Positions 4,723-5,553 of a stretch of DNA of 5,553 bases are shown one piece after another. Positions within the stretch are counted from its first letter, which is position 1. Each line of letters begins with the position of its first letter. The notes beneath the pieces were generated by a model. It did no database searches and had not been told where the DNA came from. It worked only from the letters and a program-made list of their open reading frames with translations. The translations under genes and the position numbers were made by a program. This DNA comes from Elusimicrobiota bacterium (lineage in GTDB: Bacteria; Elusimicrobiota; Elusimicrobia; UBA1565; UBA9628): positions 1 through 5,553 of the forward strand of contig JAGWRY010000306.1 in the NCBI GenBank assembly GCA_028869495.1, in the 5' to 3' direction.

Positions 4723-5220
4723 TTACTTCAGGACGGGCGTGACCTTCAGGACGTCCTCGAACTCGCCGGGCAGGACGTAGGCGAATTTCCCGGCCGAGGC
4801 CTCGATCGTGATGTCGGGGCGGCCCAGGATGTCGAGGTGGATGCGGAACGTCACCGGGCCCCAAGAGGCCGGGATCGGCGCGGTCAGCACCAGTTTGAAA
4901 TGGCGCGCGTCGCTGAACAGGACCTCGGGGTGGCAGATCGGGCCGACCCAGGGCGACGGGGTCGTGCACTGGTCCTGGTAGGTGTCGCTGTTCATGTCGA
5001 CGTAGGCGCTCTCGGTCTGGCCGGGCTTGAGGACGACGGTCTTGTCGTCGGTCGTGTTCCACATGTTGCCGACGCTGTCGGCGGCGCGGACGGCGGCGGC
5101 CGGGCGGGCGGCCTCGAGGACGGCGCGGGCGCTGACGCTCTGATCGAAATCGACGCCGAGGGCGGCGCGGCAGGGGACGGCGGCGATGAGGGCGAGGACG
5201 GCGGCGGAGAGGATCTTCAT
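4723..5220 (-). CDS. Small secreted protein, 165 aa, unknown function
   Basis: Family not recognised. An N-terminal signal peptide is clear: MKILSAAVLALIAAVPCRA, with Lys2, a hydrophobic core and a likely signal peptidase I site after Ala19. Cys17 is not in a proper lipobox, so a lipoprotein is unlikely. Residues about 20-50 are Ala-rich and probably a linker. The mature part, about 52-165, is rich in alternating polar and hydrophobic residues (KTVVLKPGQTESAYVDM, HFKLVLTAPIPASW, VTFRIHLDILGRPDITIEA), suggesting a beta-sandwich. Cys85 and Cys96 flank a Trp/Pro loop (PSPWVGPI) and could form a disulfide, consistent with export. A GGAGGT ends 6 nt before the ATG, which supports the start, and an intrinsic terminator follows the gene. 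It is divergent from another signal-peptide gene. Function is open; a surface or periplasmic binding module is a guess. Confidence 0.85.
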   Translation of the reverse strand: MKILSAAVLALIAAVPCRAALGVDFDQSVSARAVLEAARPAAAVRAADSVGNMWNTTDDKTVVLKPGQTESAYVDMNSDTYQDQCTTPSPWVGPICHPEVLFSDARHFKLVLTAPIPASWGPVTFRIHLDILGRPDITIEASAGKFAYVLPGEFEDVLKVTPVLK

Positions 5221-5226
5221 TTCGTG

Positions 5227-5254
5227 ACCTCCAGGGGTTGGAGATATTGTAACA
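5227..5254 (-). promoter_or_regulatory. Extended -10 and Shine-Dalgarno of the leftward secreted-protein gene
   Basis: On the minus strand, TGT-TACAAT (hexamer 5251-5246, five of six matches) is a good extended -10. It predicts a start near 5239 and a leader of about 19 nt containing GGAGGT (5232-5227), 6 nt before the ATG at 5220. The -35 position reads GACCCA, a poor match, which is typical when an extended -10 is used. Confidence 0.65.
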
Positions 5255-5268
5255 CAGATCCGGTCGTT

Positions 5269-5294
5269 TGGGTCGTTGGACCCATTTTTCTTCT
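5269..5294 (+). terminator. Rightward hairpin with T-tract in a divergent intergenic region
   Basis: TGGGTC (5269-5274), loop GTTG, GACCCA (5279-5284), followed directly by TTTTTCTTCT. The form is that of a modest intrinsic terminator on the plus strand. Its placement is unusual because no rightward gene ends here: it lies just upstream of the leftward promoter. It might stop readthrough transcription from the ferritin-like gene running antisense to the secreted-protein gene. A 9-bp tandem (GGTCGTTTG, GGTCGTTGG; 5262-5279) overlaps its left arm. Confidence 0.4.
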
Positions 5295-5352
5295 GGGCCT
5301 CCGGCGATTCCCGCTGGGTCCTCGGCTCCCTGACGAGGCGGCCCGTCCTTCC

Positions 5353-5358
5353 TATTCT
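5353..5358 (+). promoter_or_regulatory. -10 of the right-hand secreted-protein gene
   Basis: TATTCT, in the same octamer TATTCTAT found at 701-708, ends 8 nt before the ATG at 5367. It predicts a leaderless or near-leaderless start. The bases between (ATAGGCGC) contain no convincing Shine-Dalgarno. The hexamer matches TATAAT at only four of six positions. Confidence 0.4.
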
Positions 5359-5366
5359 ATAGGCGC

Positions 5367-5553
5367 ATGATCCGACGCGTCCTCGCGGCCCTGCTGGCGG
5401 CTTCGATCGCGGTCCCGTCCTTCGCGGGGCCCGTCGAGCTGGCGCGCCCCGAGGTCCCGCTGGCGCTGGCCGCGCCGTCGGTCCCGGTCCTGGCCGTCTC
5501 GCCGGCGGCCCTGGCGCCGTCCTTGGCCGCGCCGGCGGCCCCGTCGGCGCCGC
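5367..5553 (+). CDS. Secreted protein with Ala/Pro-rich N-terminal region (3' end outside window)
   Basis: Only the first 62 codons are present. Residues 1-20 form a classical Sec signal peptide: Arg3-Arg4, a hydrophobic core VLAALLAASIAV, and a likely signal peptidase I site after Ser-Phe-Ala20. The mature chain begins GPVELARPEVPLAL and continues as a low-complexity stretch of Ala, Pro, Val, Leu and Ser, with repeated AAP and APS units, extending to the window edge. Such a segment is probably an extended linker before a folded domain that lies outside the window, so no function can be given. Rightward start at ATG 5367, with TATTCT 8 nt upstream. The frame has the same strong G/C third-position bias as its neighbours. 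It is divergent from the 165-aa secreted protein; the shared export route may point to related roles, but that is speculative. Confidence 0.75.
   Translation, partial: MIRRVLAALLAASIAVPSFAGPVELARPEVPLALAAPSVPVLAVSPAALAPSLAAPAAPSAP

Noticed and set aside
1..5553. tRNA, rRNA, CRISPR arrays, insertion sequences, attachment sites
   Set aside because: No cloverleaf-like segment, regularly spaced repeats, transposase-like frame or terminal inverted repeats were seen.

Overview
This 5.55-kb window comes from a very GC-rich bacterial chromosome (I judge it near 70% G+C by eye; nearly all codons end in G or C). It is densely packed, with eight genes in alternating orientation and AT-rich stretches confined to promoters. 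The lineage cannot be fixed from this window. The exported proteins with short signal peptides, one of them running straight into an Ala/Pro/Val-rich segment, together with the mixed regulatory genes, would fit Elusimicrobiota, but that is an impression and not a demonstration.

Left part (1-2323): a leftward gene, cut by the window edge, encodes a GAF domain followed by a GGDEF-like domain whose signature is degenerate (GADAV). Its GTG start lies 23 bp from the GTG start of a rightward 67-residue membrane protein, and the two predicted -10 elements overlap. Next comes asnS, a full-length asparaginyl-tRNA synthetase and the only housekeeping gene here.

Middle part (2324-4665): a compact regulatory cluster. 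A CRP/FNR-family regulator overlaps a stand-alone response-regulator receiver by 4 bp (GTGA), making a two-gene operon. This operon converges on a second, related CRP/FNR-family gene, and the opposing stop codons share the palindrome CTAG. The second regulator is divergent from a ferritin-like gene with a four-helix di-iron pattern (E, ExxH, E, ExxH). Their 87-bp intergenic region holds several dyads, including a near-perfect 14-bp palindrome midway between the two predicted promoters. The simplest reading is that the regulator controls itself and the di-iron protein, possibly in response to a redox or gas signal. The signal is not visible in the sequence.

Right part (4666-5553): a strong GC hairpin terminates a leftward gene for a small secreted protein of unknown function. 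This gene is divergent from the start of another secreted protein, cut by the right edge.

Across the window, six of eight starts have a -10-like hexamer only 6-11 nt upstream, implying leaderless or near-leaderless mRNAs. Only the two leftward genes starting at 4083 and 5220 have a clear GGAGGT ribosome-binding site, 6 nt before ATG. The receiver gene appears to rely on translational coupling.
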